Of a stretch of DNA of 64,000 nt, positions 10,950 to 22,560 are shown piece after piece. The stretch is from Opisthorchis felineus (taxonomy: Eukaryota; Platyhelminthes; Trematoda; Opisthorchiida; Opisthorchiidae): NCBI GenBank assembly GCA_004794785.1, contig SJOL01008692.1, positions 1,630,499 through 1,694,498 of the forward strand, given 5' to 3'. The position numbers were made by a program, and so were the translations under genes. Below the pieces are notes generated by a model that did not search any database, was not told the origin of the DNA, and saw nothing but the letters and a program-made list of their open reading frames with translations. Numbering within the stretch: position 1 is the first letter of the stretch; every line of letters begins with the position of its first letter.

Positions 10950-13900
10950 ATCGAACTGCTGAGGAAATTCCTTCGGAAACAAACACAGGTGACGAATTCC
11001 TACAGATTGCTAACTGTATTCTCTGAAAGAGGGCTAAATATGTATAGCTTTTTTGTTCCTAACCATAAACTTCTAGTTTTACCTGATATGAGCTAATACA
11101 CTTGATCTCCTGTCATCAAGAACAACATTGTACAGCTGAACAAATAGTCATTTGTAATTCCCTCACCACTTTGCCACACAACCCAAGCCCTGCTGCATCA
11201 CCCTCCAAGTCGGTAAAGCCATTCCTGTGCGCTCGGATGGATCTGAGACACATGATCGATTAAACTTGGGGGAACTCGTCACTCCACAAATTTTGAATTT
11301 TAAATTTGTACAGGTTTCAACTGTCTACGAACCTGGCCTGGATTCCTCGCATTCGTTTCCAGGTGGTCGGAGTTCTACGAGTAAACTCTGCTTACAAGTC
11401 TACAAGAGAACTGGAGAGAGACAGAACAGGTAGGAGAAGGCCGATCAAACCAATCGTAGAAGAAGCACATAGACGGGAGCATCCTTCAAGTGAGAACAGT
11501 TTGCTTACACTTGAACAAATCTCACAGCTACACATGGTACGGTGCATATACGGTCGAATCAAGGTGTCGAGTCTCCACCCATATGTTGCATTCTGAATTC
11601 CGCTCTACCATCGAAACTATTTGAATTCGAATGTCATGAAACTCGCTATTTCCTTGTACTTCAAAAAGGTCGTCAGGCTTTTCTTTTACATACACCTAAA
11701 TGTTTCTGTAGACTGCGTAGATTTCCCCAAGTGAATTGGAAAAGACGAAACGGAATTCCGGTCAACTCAGGCGCAAAAAAGATTGTTTCAGGAATTTGCG
11801 GAAGTTGTATCCGCCTCATCAGAAAAAGTTTGTGATATTGTCAGCATTCGTGGCGCTACCTGATCCGGAATTCTTGACAGGCGGCATGGTCGATCATGAA
11901 AACTAGGACAGTTAGTGTGTCGTTGGTCTAGATGGTTGGATGAGCCAATCACATCGTTCAAGCCTAAATATCTTTGCCGATTCCGACATACTAATCAAGG
12001 TAAGTCCAGCACGCGTCGGTGGAAAGGTGGCAACAGGCACCCCTTGCATGTTAGGTGTCCAAGTCTTGGATCTTTGCAAGGTTGAACGTGAGTTGTTTGA
12101 GCCCAGCGCGAAAACACAGCCGGTCGGTATGATCTGAATGGTGACTGATATGATGGACAAGAAAAAATATCTGGAGAAGCTAAAGGTGACAAAAACCAAA
12201 TGTAGGGTAATGAAAATCGGAAAAGGAAGGAAGAGCGAAACAGATTCCACATTCAAAAACAGCTTTTCCAAAATGGAAAAACCTAGAAGAGTAGAATGCC
12301 TGATCGTACACATGCAACAACCCCTCACAAAACTAGGTTAATATGGACCATCTTCTTCATCCGGCAGAGTTTTACGCTCAAAACATTATATTCGGATATA
12401 TATATAGGTAAGTCTCTAGTGCAAGCCGAGATAAACAAGTGTTTTAGAAATACCTAAGTCAAGACGCCACTTAAACAGATGCCTCTGTAATTCAGAATGC
12501 GAAATCAAACGCGGTTCTCCGAGAACGAAATCGTACGGACATTGGACTCGAGCAACTGTATTTAAGCTAGGATGTATAGTTTTGCTAAGAGGTCTTCATG
12601 ATCCTTAATTCGCATCAGAACCCAGCTTGAAAGCACAAGCTCAAATCCTAGCATATCTGCAAAAATCGCATCATCCTCACGTGGACTTCATCTAATCAGT
12701 ACTCGTCCGTGTGAGCAATGAGGGTAACCATTTCCTTAAATCCGAAGTTCCGGAAGCTTACGTGGCGCCATGGCCAGGGTAGGAGGTTAGCTGAAAGCAC
12801 CAAAACAGAAAAATTCACAATCATCAGGTGTGAATCCTCCGAAAGTAAATCTTGATATCCTAACTACCTTCAATTTTTGTCGGTATTAGCAAGCGGACAG
12901 TGGTAAACAGCATGAGCTATGAGACGCGATCATACGCATAAGGCGCATCCGCACGGGAACCTAAATTAATAAACTCGGGTTTACGAAACATCCTTAAAAT
13001 TCGGACCAGAAACATGACACCTGGTGTTCAAAAGGCCAGTGTGCATGTCTGGTTACTTTTATTAGTAGTCGACGCCTACATATTGAAGTGGAACCAATCG
13101 TACGATGGACATTTGAAATGGGATGAAAAACTGGAAGCGGATGTCTTGGGACGAAAGTAAGAAGAGGAAGACAATTAATGGTTGAAAAATCGGTGTTTTG
13201 TCCTGTTAATTACATTCTCTTGTGAAAGTTAGGTGTTTTAAAAATAGGAATTTCAAAATATATATAAGGTAATTTGACACACCGTCGCAGACCAGTGAAA
13301 GACGTGGTATCATATTTGGAAAAGCCCACGACTCGGTAAACTGGTACGGTACCATGGATGTTTATTTTCAAACAAAGACGACCTCTGGGAGCGTTCGCAT
13401 ACCCATTTCGTCCATACTCGTACCTTTGATAGATTGGTTGGCCTTCGTCAGAATCTGCTAAACCAGATTGATTGAACCTATATGCCTCTACTTAACAGTT
13501 GTGAAAATACTGCGCTGAGAACATTGGTGAAGAATAGCAACTTAAAACCCTGAAAACCAGCGGGAAGTTGCACTGAGATCAGTTTTACTAAATGAGATAG
13601 GCAAACGGGACATGGCTGATGGAGCGTTTATAAATTGGTTGGATATTTGACTACTTATGAGTAGACAGATTTTCATAGCCATTTAGCCATCGAGCCCCAT
13701 AGACAATCCAAAATATGGGTTCCGAAATTAGGCATCTGCTAACTGTGAAGTCCGTTTTTTTGAGCCCAGCACAGTCAGTTCTTATCTAGGTCTCGGTAGT
13801 TCGACAGTTTCGCGGGTTTCGTGCTTCTTTCGGAGGGCGTACCAACTATACAAGGAATATGTGCCACGGAAGTTAAAATCGATGTCACGCTTCACTCATT

Positions 13901-14639
13901 GTCGCTCACTGTCCATAAATACACAGCTGGGCTAGTACGCATTCCCAAATGTTGAACTGCACACTTATCAACTTGGATACCCCAGCTTACAATGCTAATT
14001 TTTCTACTTTTGTGGAAACGGACGACGTAAGGATCATATCCTGTGACATTTCGCCCGAAGAAATTCTGGTCACTCTTCGGAATTTTGAATTAAAATTCCC
14101 ATAGAGAGGAAGATCGAAATTTTGGAGTTAGAAGCGGCACTATGCTCTCGCCTTCTCATATTGAACTCACGTACGATCTATGTTAATGTCATATGTTAAA
14201 CGTATCGATCACATTTCGAAAAACCAGTAGGTGTATAACAACATACATATCTTCCTGAATAACATCACCCGTCATAATAGGCTTTCTTCTGATACCCAAA
14301 CGAAGCATCATGAACAGCGATCGTCTCCGGATCAAAACTACTTGACGGTCTAACATACATCTCTACAGTAATACAGGTCACCGGTGACAGACAATCATCA
14401 CTGATTTTGGTGCTTCATTCGAGGACGCAACTGCTCAATGTGACCGTTCGCACATGAGTCGACATCCGCAGATCCTCATTTGGGCTCCATGGGAGGCAAC
14501 TGGCTGGAATCCTACGGCATTCATACCTGGTCAGACATCTTCGATGATACTGGCTGAGGCCTAGATAGTAAGTGAATAATGGCATCAGACAAGACAGTTT
14601 TTAATGAAGATGTCACACTGTAACTGAAACTAATCTATG
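10950..14639. other. Unassigned stretch with coding-like patches
   Basis: 11300-11835 and 11940-12340 show relatively long plus-strand frames in series, as in a decayed element. At 11940 a frame starts with ATG, runs 20 codons and reaches a consensus donor AAG/GTAAGT at 12000 in phase 0, then stays open to 12137. The opposite strand has a 138-codon frame (11912-12328). I cannot identify a protein in either, so no gene is called. Confidence 0.3.
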
Positions 14640-14765
14640 CTGAACACCTGGTTCATCCTTGGTGGGAAAATTCGGTAGTGCGCATCTCCGTAACTCTAAC
14701 CAGTCTCTAACCGTTGACCTCCATGCTGGTAGTTTGAACACTTAACTGTTCATTTCTTATGATAC
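14640..14765 (-). repeat. SINE family A, partial copy 5
   Basis: Contains AATCTATGCTGAACACC, GTAGTGCGCATCTCCGTAACTC and GGTAGTTTGAACACTTAACTG, which match the tail and anticodon-side part of family A on the minus strand. The tRNA-like head is missing. Confidence 0.5.
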
Positions 14766-15579
14766 TTCTGAAGGCATTTCAAAGGTCATTGCAGTATACT
14801 GCAATGGTCTTAGAAGCGTATGCTGTTTTGTTGCCGCTTTAGGACGTCCCGCATTTTTTTGAAAAATTCTAGATGAAATTCCTGGGGAGATCTAACACCA
14901 ACCCTGACGTAACTTAAACCTATGCCAAGATAAGGTATCTTGAGTTAGGCCAAACACCCCGATGGGACAACCGCAGACAGATAAAGTCTCCACGATTGGA
15001 GACGAAACGTCTGAAATCAAACCGCCAAGCCCGGTGAGTGCGTCAACAGCCAACTTATCTGCAACCAGTTAACGCACCTAAGCTGCCAATACTATAATAC
15101 ATTGCCACCATAAAAAATCAGTATGGCAGGTTACCCAGACAAGTGTCATGACACTAAAATTTCGGAACTCGCTTAGCTCTGACGCTTTTCGGGTGGTTCA
15201 TCTGCATTCTGATAAACCAAACAGAAGACAACATGAGGACAAAATAGCCAAGCGCTGAACTTTGTCTCAGGATGTTTCGGTCACCACAATGGAACAACGA
15301 GAATTAAATTACCTGAAGAAACAAATGCTTCATTTAGTGTATTTGTCATTCGATATAGTTTCACCGGTTCTATTAATGTCTTTTCCATTGGTTATCCTCT
15401 TCCACAGCCCGAGTGGCAGGGCCCTCAGTAATTTTTGAAAATTGGAGCCCTCTTGCCAGCATTCACAGTGAATCCTTAATACCAAGCCACTTACCTGTGG
15501 CCACGTTGTTCTAAGCAATCTGGGGTAAAATAGACAGTGTTTGAGCATGAGGCTAGCGTAGCCAATGTGTAGACGTAAC

Positions 15580-16040
15580 TTGCTATTTATGAGGTTGCTT
15601 AAAACCCTTCGAAAGTACACGACCGGCTTTACCTTTCTTGGGGCTCATCAGGTAGGCCCGGTCCCCGAGTATCCCTCAAACTTATGTCTTACTCGAACCC
15701 AAATTGCACGAACTTCGACAAACACACCGATCTGCATACCATTTTTCCTCACAGGAGACCCAACTCAATCACTCGTTTATGATAGTCTTCTTCAACTGAC
15801 CCCAAAGAATGGCAGAACCGGTAGTGGGCTGTCGAAGTGTTTTCAGCAACCTCATGAGTAGTGTGTTATGTCCATACAGTGTATTGCGATACTGGCGTAT
15901 GCTACCAACTGAACCATGAAGTGGCAGTGCAGAAGAACGTTTTAAACGAGAGATTCAGTTCAGTCTCCCCTGGAAAACGAATAAGTATGCAAATGAGTGT
16001 ATTTCGCAATCGATGTATATTCCCAACGGAGCGGACAAGA
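15580..16040. repeat. Repeat family H, copies 2a/2b in opposite orientations
   Basis: A minus-strand hammerhead-like core ends at 15651 (CCTGATGAGCCCCAAG read on the minus strand). About 140 bp further a plus-strand partial unit carries GAACCGGTAGTGGGCTGTCG and continues with CAACTGAACCATGAAG and AACGAGAGATTCAGTTCAG. The two form a head-to-head arrangement. Confidence 0.55.
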
Positions 16041-16394
16041 GACAGGCCCTGCCACATCCAGCTGACCGCTTTCCTAAGGACAGAACATATCATAAACTGG
16101 GGCTACAAACAGTCTGTCTTTTTCAGCGCCGTTCTCAGGTCTAAGTCTCATAGGCTTGATACGTATTAGCAGCATGGTGAAAATTTAGCATCAAAGATTG
16201 CTTGTTCTCAACAAGCCAAATTTTTTAGACAAGTTCATTGCAAGGGTTTGACCAAGAAGTCAATCTGATCTAAAATGGCCTTGCGTGCAACTGTCATTAA
16301 TGGCCGCAAAACACGTGGTGAAAGCTGTCAACAAGAAGGACATTCACTCGTCACATGAATTCAGATGTGGGGGAAGCGATTAGTGGGTTGGATA

Positions 16395-16560
16395 AACTGT
16401 TCCTACATGACGAGCCCCATGGTGGGGTCGTGTGCTGTCGGGAGGATTTCACTACCTTTATTAGTACAGTGTTCCCTCAAGGACACTTACGGTGACATCA
16501 TGCTAAGTGAAACATGAGGCGGCCCTTGTGCAGTACACTCATTTGAAAAATATCATGAAA
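16395..16560 (+). repeat. Repeat family H, diverged copy 3
   Basis: CCTACATGACGAGCCCCATG, GGGTCGTGTGCTGTCGGG and, further on, GTGAAACATGAGGCGGCCC follow the order of the family H unit. The GAAAC block of the core has been lost. Confidence 0.45.
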
Positions 16561-16946
16561 ACAGGACCGATTAGCCAAAACTAAGCTAAGTAAGTCCGTC
16601 GTACAAACTGACGACGTCCATTTTAATCAAACTTAAAGTGTGTTTCGTCTTTCTGTCAGTCATACTAGGTGTAACAACCGGTTTTCAGTAGTCTCAAATG
16701 TTGCTAGGTAAGAAATAAATCTGAGGTCACAAAATAAACAGTAGAAAGCTTCTTAAAGTCAGCCATTTGAACTGAAGATTGAGTGATTGAATAGCGAGAC
16801 GTATGCTGTTCGTCAAAGTGTCACACAGTGTCTAATACGTCGCGGATGATGCACAGGACGCAGGTGAACGTCTCAGACTGACCAGTATAGTCATCAACCT
16901 CTTCCAAAAATCCGTTTAAAAGTCTAGACAAGCCATTAAAATCTGC

Positions 16947-16957
16947 TATAAATATAA
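16947..16957 (+). promoter_or_regulatory. TATA-like element of LY6-A
   Basis: TATAAATATAA starts 42 bp before the LY6-A start codon. If transcription begins about 30 bp downstream, the 5' UTR would be only about 10-15 nt. Confidence 0.4.
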
Positions 16958-16988
16958 GGATGAGCCACTCCCTTAATGAACGAGGTAC

Positions 16989-19535
16989 ATGATGATCATT
17001 GCAACCAAACAATCGATTTGCATTTGGGTCACCTTGATGATGACTACGGTTCACGCGAATGAACTCGAATGCTTCTCCTGCGAACACTGCCCGGATCCAA
17101 TAACGTTTGAGAATACGGAGCTGAAAGATTCTTGTAATGTGTGTGGGGTAAGTGGAACTTCATTCTTCCTGGGGGTAGGAATTATTGACAAAGGTATGTG
17201 ATGTGCGATTTTACACATTGTGATAAAACGTCGAAAATTCCCCTCACGAAAGCTTCTTCACGTCAAACGGGCACTGCGGGCGAGTACTGAAGCTTTTAGG
17301 CTATTTTTAAATGAGTTTCCCAGGGTGTTCGCTTTCTGCCACGCTTCAGTCACTCACTATTTGGTCTATGTATGTGGAAAAAGGTCAGTGCTTACTGAAC
17401 ACATTTGACCAGTTACGGTGGTAGTCCCTACGAATTGATAAAGCAAGGCCAATCTATAGTGGAAAGCTGAGAACTGTACATTTGTTTCAACCTTATTGGG
17501 AATCATCAGCAGTGCGCATCTCACGGAACTCTAGTGAGTCCCGCGAACTCCCCGTTAGTAGTTTGAATACTTAAACTTCCGGATAGGAGCGACTGAAAAG
17601 CATTGCAATTAGGTGTGTGTGTGTGTTTAATTGTGATCTACCGAACGATTAAGTATTCAAATCGATAGCAGGTAGCGACGAGTAGCGGAATCGAGAATCC
17701 CTGGGGTTTAGCGAGATGCGCACAGCTGACTATTCACAACGAGGAGGAAAGAGTTGTGAAGTGTTTCAGGTTGATTTCAGGACGAAATCCACTTTCATCC
17801 CAAATATCTGCAAACTAACTACAACTGATTAAGCATAATGCTTATCTGACCTTTTTATCTGTCCAGGCATTTGTCGGAAGACTTGTCGTGTTGTAGCAGA
17901 CGGAACAAATGGTACAGGGCAAACTTATCGGTATGTTTCAATTCGGTCGAACTGTGACATGTTCACCATGTCAACATATATGACATAAGGACAAAAATGC
18001 ATCTGACGGGAATCGATCGATAAAGCAGAACGCCATTTATTGATCCACTTCAGTAGGTGCGAAGGTCGAATGATGTTTCGGGAATGTTACTAAATACCAC
18101 TAGATATCTCAGACTGGATTAATGTGGGTAACATGTTGGAATATTGGTAGCTCGGGTGTATTCTTTGATCAAGTGGTTGTTGATCTGTTCATCGAGCCTG
18201 GCACATAACTTGCAAACGTTTCGCTACCAAATGAGGACATATCATCATTGATGGCAACTTCGACCGGTTTTAAGTTCAACAAATTCCGAACAAACAAAAT
18301 AGAAGAAATCTGCACTGGTCGTGAGGACAATCGTATATAAAAGTGATTTCTTATGGAGCAGTCTACATGCACGTTTACCGGTAAAACTGATAACGATCGT
18401 GTTCATTGTTTGAAATTTTGAGCCATTTGGTATGTTTCAGGCACCGTTGTCGTCTGGTGTGGTGGAACCGGTTGATTTTCTAAGGTTGATCTAGGTAAAC
18501 AATTCGTCATTCATTAAGGAAGACAGTATCGTCTGAGTCAAAATTTTACTCGGTGCACTGACAAGGTAACTAACGAAACATGCAGCAGATAGGGCATTGG
18601 CGAATCACACTGTGAATTTGACAATCTGTGCTTTTTCAACCTCGTTATTTTAAGTATAGTGCGCAAAGTTAAACCAAAATGCAACAAAGATCAGAAACGG
18701 ACCAATAAATTCATGAAACCACCGTCTCCCAATTAGCCAATCACGTTAGGAGATAACAATCTTCAAATACTATATAAATGCACGCAGACAAAGAGGAAAT
18801 ACCCAGCCAACTCCGAACTGATGACGCCTTCTTTTATGGTGTCACGCGTTTCTGGACTTTGATACACAGCTCTTAAACAAGATTGATGGTGACATCCACT
18901 ACGGATCAGCAGTTGAGCCCCAGTCATCTGTATTACTGATGTGTTTAGCCAGGCCACCTTTGTGTCTTCAGGTAACATCCAACATTCAACCTACCTACCT
19001 GATAACGTATTTCAATCCGATTCTTTTTGATGACACCTTCTTATCTCGGGCTTCCAAACGACCCATCCATTTTCGATAATCACATTCATCCAATACTGCT
19101 TTTTCAACCGCTGTGCTATACGTTGGTTCATTCTAACCTAAAAGGAAAGGTTGTTTAGCTTTCACCTCTACACGCTCAATTGATTAACCATACTGTACCA
19201 GTCGGAGTCCCTTGTGCTAACCTGTCCATCAGCTTGCATTACTACGACATGTAATCAGTCACTACATGTATGATTACTGATCGCACTGACGCATCCTGTT
19301 CCCCAAAATCATTACCGGTAGTCTTTAGTGAATGTATCCTACCATATTCTATCGTAAAGATAGCTCATTTTCCCCGTCCTTCTTTCCATAGTTTGCACAA
19401 ATAACCGAATCGAATGGGAATATCATAAATATGGCCGCCTGTATGGAATCATGTGAACCCGTGTATACCCGGCTCCTCGATGCAATGATCCGGGTCAGCT
19501 GTTGTCATGAGGATTGGTGCAACACACACGTGTGA
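16989..19535 (+). CDS. Secreted LY6/uPAR (three-finger) protein, LY6-A
   Basis: Two coding exons, 16989-17147 and 19392-19535, joined in phase 0 (donor GGG/GTAAGT, acceptor CTTTCCATAG/), encode 100 residues. Residues 1-23 form a signal peptide ending VHA. The mature domain has ten cysteines at 28, 31, 34, 49, 52, 70, 74, 90, 91 and 96, with opening motif ECFSCEHCPDP and closing motif SCCHEDWCNTHV. This is the LY6/CD59 three-finger pattern. No hydrophobic GPI tail follows, so I infer a soluble secreted protein; what it binds is unknown. The start is the first ATG after an in-frame stop at 16977. Unlike LY6-B and LY6-C, no intron separates signal peptide and domain. The 2244-bp intron holds SINE copies and a (GT)n run. 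A decayed retrotransposon begins about 85 bp after the stop. Confidence 0.87.
17490..17800. repeat. SINE family A, two partial copies facing each other in LY6-A intron
   Basis: A minus-strand fragment (17500-17580, GTGCGCATCTCACGGAACTC, TTTGAATACTTAA) is followed by a (GT)n run at about 17611 and a plus-strand fragment (17644-17800, ATTAAGTATTCAAAT, GAGATGCGCACAGCTGACTA). Together they could fold back in the LY6-A pre-mRNA. Confidence 0.55.
18165..18380 (-). repeat. Repeat family C, copy 2
   Basis: Read on the minus strand it has TATATA-containing sequence near its start, then AATGATGATATGTCCTC, GCGAAACGTTTGCAAG and GTGCCAGGCTCGATGAACAG, which match copies at 476-560, 18740 and 62440. It lies inside the LY6-A intron. 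Confidence 0.55.
18735..18990 (+). repeat. Repeat family C, copy 3
   Basis: CCAATCACG (from 18737) and TATATAAATGCACGCA (from about 18770) precede ACTGATGACGCCTTC. This is the same CCAAT, TATA, leader and core order as copy 1, inside the LY6-A intron and opposite in orientation to copy 2. Confidence 0.55.
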
Positions 19536-19619
19536 GTAAAACGTGTTTACCGGTGTTTCTAATTAGTAAATACAGTTTTTCGGTCGAATTTCGGGGCTTA
19601 TAATTTAACACCGGTGGTT

Positions 19620-20254
19620 TGGGAAAAAGCATTTTGCTTGATCTCAAAGGACGCGTATACAGTGCGGAATGTAGTGTTGTACGGCTGCGAGATTTGGCGA
19701 CTTCGGACGGAGGATCTGAGATGTCTTCAGGTCTTTGACTACCTACCACTCGGAACGATAGCTGGAGTCGGCTGAAACTGGCGAATTTAGGATGAGTTGC
19801 TCAGGAGACTTAATTAGACGGTGGTTTACTCAAAAAATGCATTCAGTATTGCAAGCAAGGGTGGCTGGCTCATGCATTGCGCAAGATGTGTTACCGCCTG
19901 CCGAGAAGAACATTGTTTTCCATGCCTAATTTGGAGTGGCAGAAACCCTCAGGTGAACAAAATTTGACATGGCGGAGGAGAATGAAGGATTTTATGGAAT
20001 GTTTTGGTCCTGTCGGCACTGTTTGCATTCTAAGACGGGGTCACCTCAACCCCACCAGTGCTTCGTTGAAGACACTGAACGATATGCCATCTAACCGATG
20101 TCAGTGGCGTTCACGCTGTCAGTTTCCATCCAGATTGTCTGACTGCGTTCTGGATGTGTGGGCACCTCGTATGTTTGTGGTAGGTAGGCTAGCCATAGGT
20201 CACCGCCTCCTCTCATTTCTTTCTTGTTTCCATTACAAGGAATCGTTCAAATAA
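19620..20254 (+). pseudogene. Decayed non-LTR retrotransposon reverse transcriptase C-terminus
   Basis: One frame gives VVLYGCEIWRLRTEDLRCLQ around 19674-19733, the motif that follows the reverse transcriptase domain in RTE/CR1-like LINEs. It ends at a TGA at about 19773. After a frame change, 19860-20254 continues with WLAHALRKMCYRLPRR, then FSMPNLEWQK and NRCQWRSRCQFPS, which is the usual C-terminal tail of such ORF2 proteins. Just upstream, LKGRVYSAE is readable only in another frame, so at least two frameshifts separate the pieces. No catalytic domain or 3' tail was found. The remnant directly follows LY6-A and is not functional. Confidence 0.72.
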
Positions 20255-22244
20255 CTTGGCATGGTTGTACGGCATCGGTATTCTCGTCTGGCGCTGCTGT
20301 CAATGATTCTGATGATGACGGAGAGAAATTCACTATATATTCACACACCGCACATCAAAACCTTTGGATGGTCAGTAGAAGACAGTAGCAGGAATGCTTT
20401 TCAGAGGGAGGAATTTCGGAATTGGTTGACTTGAAGAAGATACTAACTTACTGAAAACAAGCGACGTGGAACCAAGCTAAAAACTCAAATATAAATCGTG
20501 TCAGATTCATTGGCTGACAGAAGAGTTGTCGGACTGTGTTCTCGAGTGTTAGGCACAGTTCTTGAACAATATTTCCTTGGGTCACTGTCTATCGGAATAC
20601 TGCCCCCGGATGTTCACATCCTGGGGCCACTTTACCAGTGGCCACTTTACCAGTTTAGAATCTGGTTTCAGTGGAAATAGCAGGTCTGTGCAGGGAATTG
20701 GAACTTTACAGCAGGCTTGGTTTGAAACTAAAACGAAACGAGAATACTCTCAGACAATGCGGTAAATGGGGCATGTGCGTGAAGTATATAGGCATCTTTT
20801 GTGTTTACACTGGATGTGTGCAAATATAACTTTAACGGAAGGACTAAAAACAATGATCAAAAGCTACCAGTTCACCGCAGTTCGCGACAGGTTTGAACGT
20901 CACAGAATATCAACGGATGAGTGGCAGCGGTAATCAAGCCATTCATAGGTCTGAAAATCGCCGTTTTATAACACCGGAAACAGTGATTGGACAAATGTTT
21001 ATGACCAAAATTTGAACGCCCGCGAAATTCCACAACATGAAACATTGCAACCAAATGGACATGATGAACGATGGAAAAATCAGTGATCATCTCAAAGGTC
21101 AGTGACGTCATATTTTCGTACTTGTAACTTTTCTATCTTACTGGGAAAAGCTGACCTTGATCAAGCTATCCTATGTGAAAAGTGGCAAAGGGTAGCCAGA
21201 AATTTTAAAGCTTCATAAAACCCCAAGTCGTACTACACAGGAAATATAACGTCAGCAGCAGGTAAGTGGTTGCTCTTGTGCACATGGCAAAGTGATCAGT
21301 TCTCTTGAGAAACAGACCGGCTGGATAAGGTTCGTATGCGTCTTTTCCAATTGTAAAATAGACCAATTGCTTGGATGAGAAAGGGAAAGCAGAGGAGCGG
21401 AAATAAACAGCGAAATGGCCGCATAATCACATTCGTCCAGCCGGATTTTCTCGGTGCAGTTGATTATTACTCAAGCGTCGATCGGGAATTAGTATTGATT
21501 GTCAAAACAAAATAAGCGAACACCTCATCGCTGGATCGATTGATGATGCACACTTCGCGAAGTGGGAAAACTAATCGGTTGACTACTAGATATCTGTCAC
21601 ACTGGTTTCTACTCACCAAGGCAACAAATTTAAGCTCACGTTAGTGGGTAGAGGGTAAGTGAGTTTAGACTTGATTACTTTTGCCTGCTTAGCTTAGGTG
21701 TTTGTCTGAATGGTGCCATTCCGGTTAGCGTTGACTCCATCGATCAGGTGCGCAATATGTCCCACCATTGTCAGCGAAGTTTCACTTACTTTCAGTTTAA
21801 AAACCAAAAGGGCAGTGCGACTACAACAGCTTCTGGAATGTTGGTCGGGACCAGTTCTTCTCGCGCTTCGTCCTGAGATATGCAGGTATATAATTGGGTA
21901 ATTTTGGGCAAAATGTAAGGAAGTAAAGATGATGATCAGATGTCAGTGGAGGAGCTCTCGAGTTCGCAAACTTATGAGCTTTGAGATAACCTGGAAAAAA
22001 CAGGGACAGTCTGTTGGATCAGATAATGGTCATTAAACAGAGTTTCACGGGGCAGGGAGACAGTCTCAAAGGGGCCACTGAACTTGTAATTGGAAATTTC
22101 TATCCAACATGCCACTCTCTGGAGATTTGTTCCAGCAGAGCTGAATCCAACAGGTGGGAGGTCAAATCGTGATCCAAAATCTTCAGTCCGCAGGACCCTG
22201 GTGCAAATTAGTTACCAAAATGATCTGAAATATTCTGGTAATGC
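20255..22244. other. No gene recognised
   Basis: A perfect 15-bp tandem duplication (GGCCACTTTACCAGT at 20625-20639 and 20640-20654) is the only local oddity seen. Open frames are short and unsupported. Confidence 0.45.
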
Positions 22245-22560
22245 AAGGAGACTTGGTACTATTCAATGGAAATTTCGTCCTGTCAGTGAAGCCAATCTAT
22301 GCTGAAAAGCCTAGAATCATCAGCAGTGCGCATCTGACGAAACTCAAATGGCTTCGAACCCGCGATTTTTCGGCTAATCGTTGAACACTTAGCAGTCTGG
22401 CCACAAGTGGCTGATCAGCGGTATGAGTAGCCCTCACTTAGACAGGACATAGCGCCACCCATCCTTCGATCACGGAAACGACATCACGTGGTCACGTTTG
22501 GATTGACTCCGCGAATGACGACTTCTAAGAAGGAAGTTTCACACATCCAATGAAGTCATC
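22245..22560 (-). repeat. SINE family A, copy 6 (near full length)
   Basis: One of the best copies. It has GGAAATTTCGTCCTGTCAGT at one edge, ATCAGCAGTGCGCATCTGAC, GCTTCGAACCCGCG (B-box on the minus strand), CTGGCCACAAGTGGCTGATC (A-box region) and ATGAAGTCATCC at the other edge. It is collinear with 10240-10540. Confidence 0.7.

Noticed and set aside
11912..12328. 138-codon minus-strand open frame rich in Phe, Leu and Ser
   Set aside because: Composition follows from an A-rich plus strand; no domain recognised.
17867..17985. Candidate LY6-A exon reading TCRVVADGTNGTGQTYR after a CTGTCCAG acceptor
   Set aside because: The strong acceptor gives a stop in the required phase, and the piece lacks the CC-x4-CN end. 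The exon at 19392-19535 has the exact 144-nt length and cysteine register of LY6-B and LY6-C.
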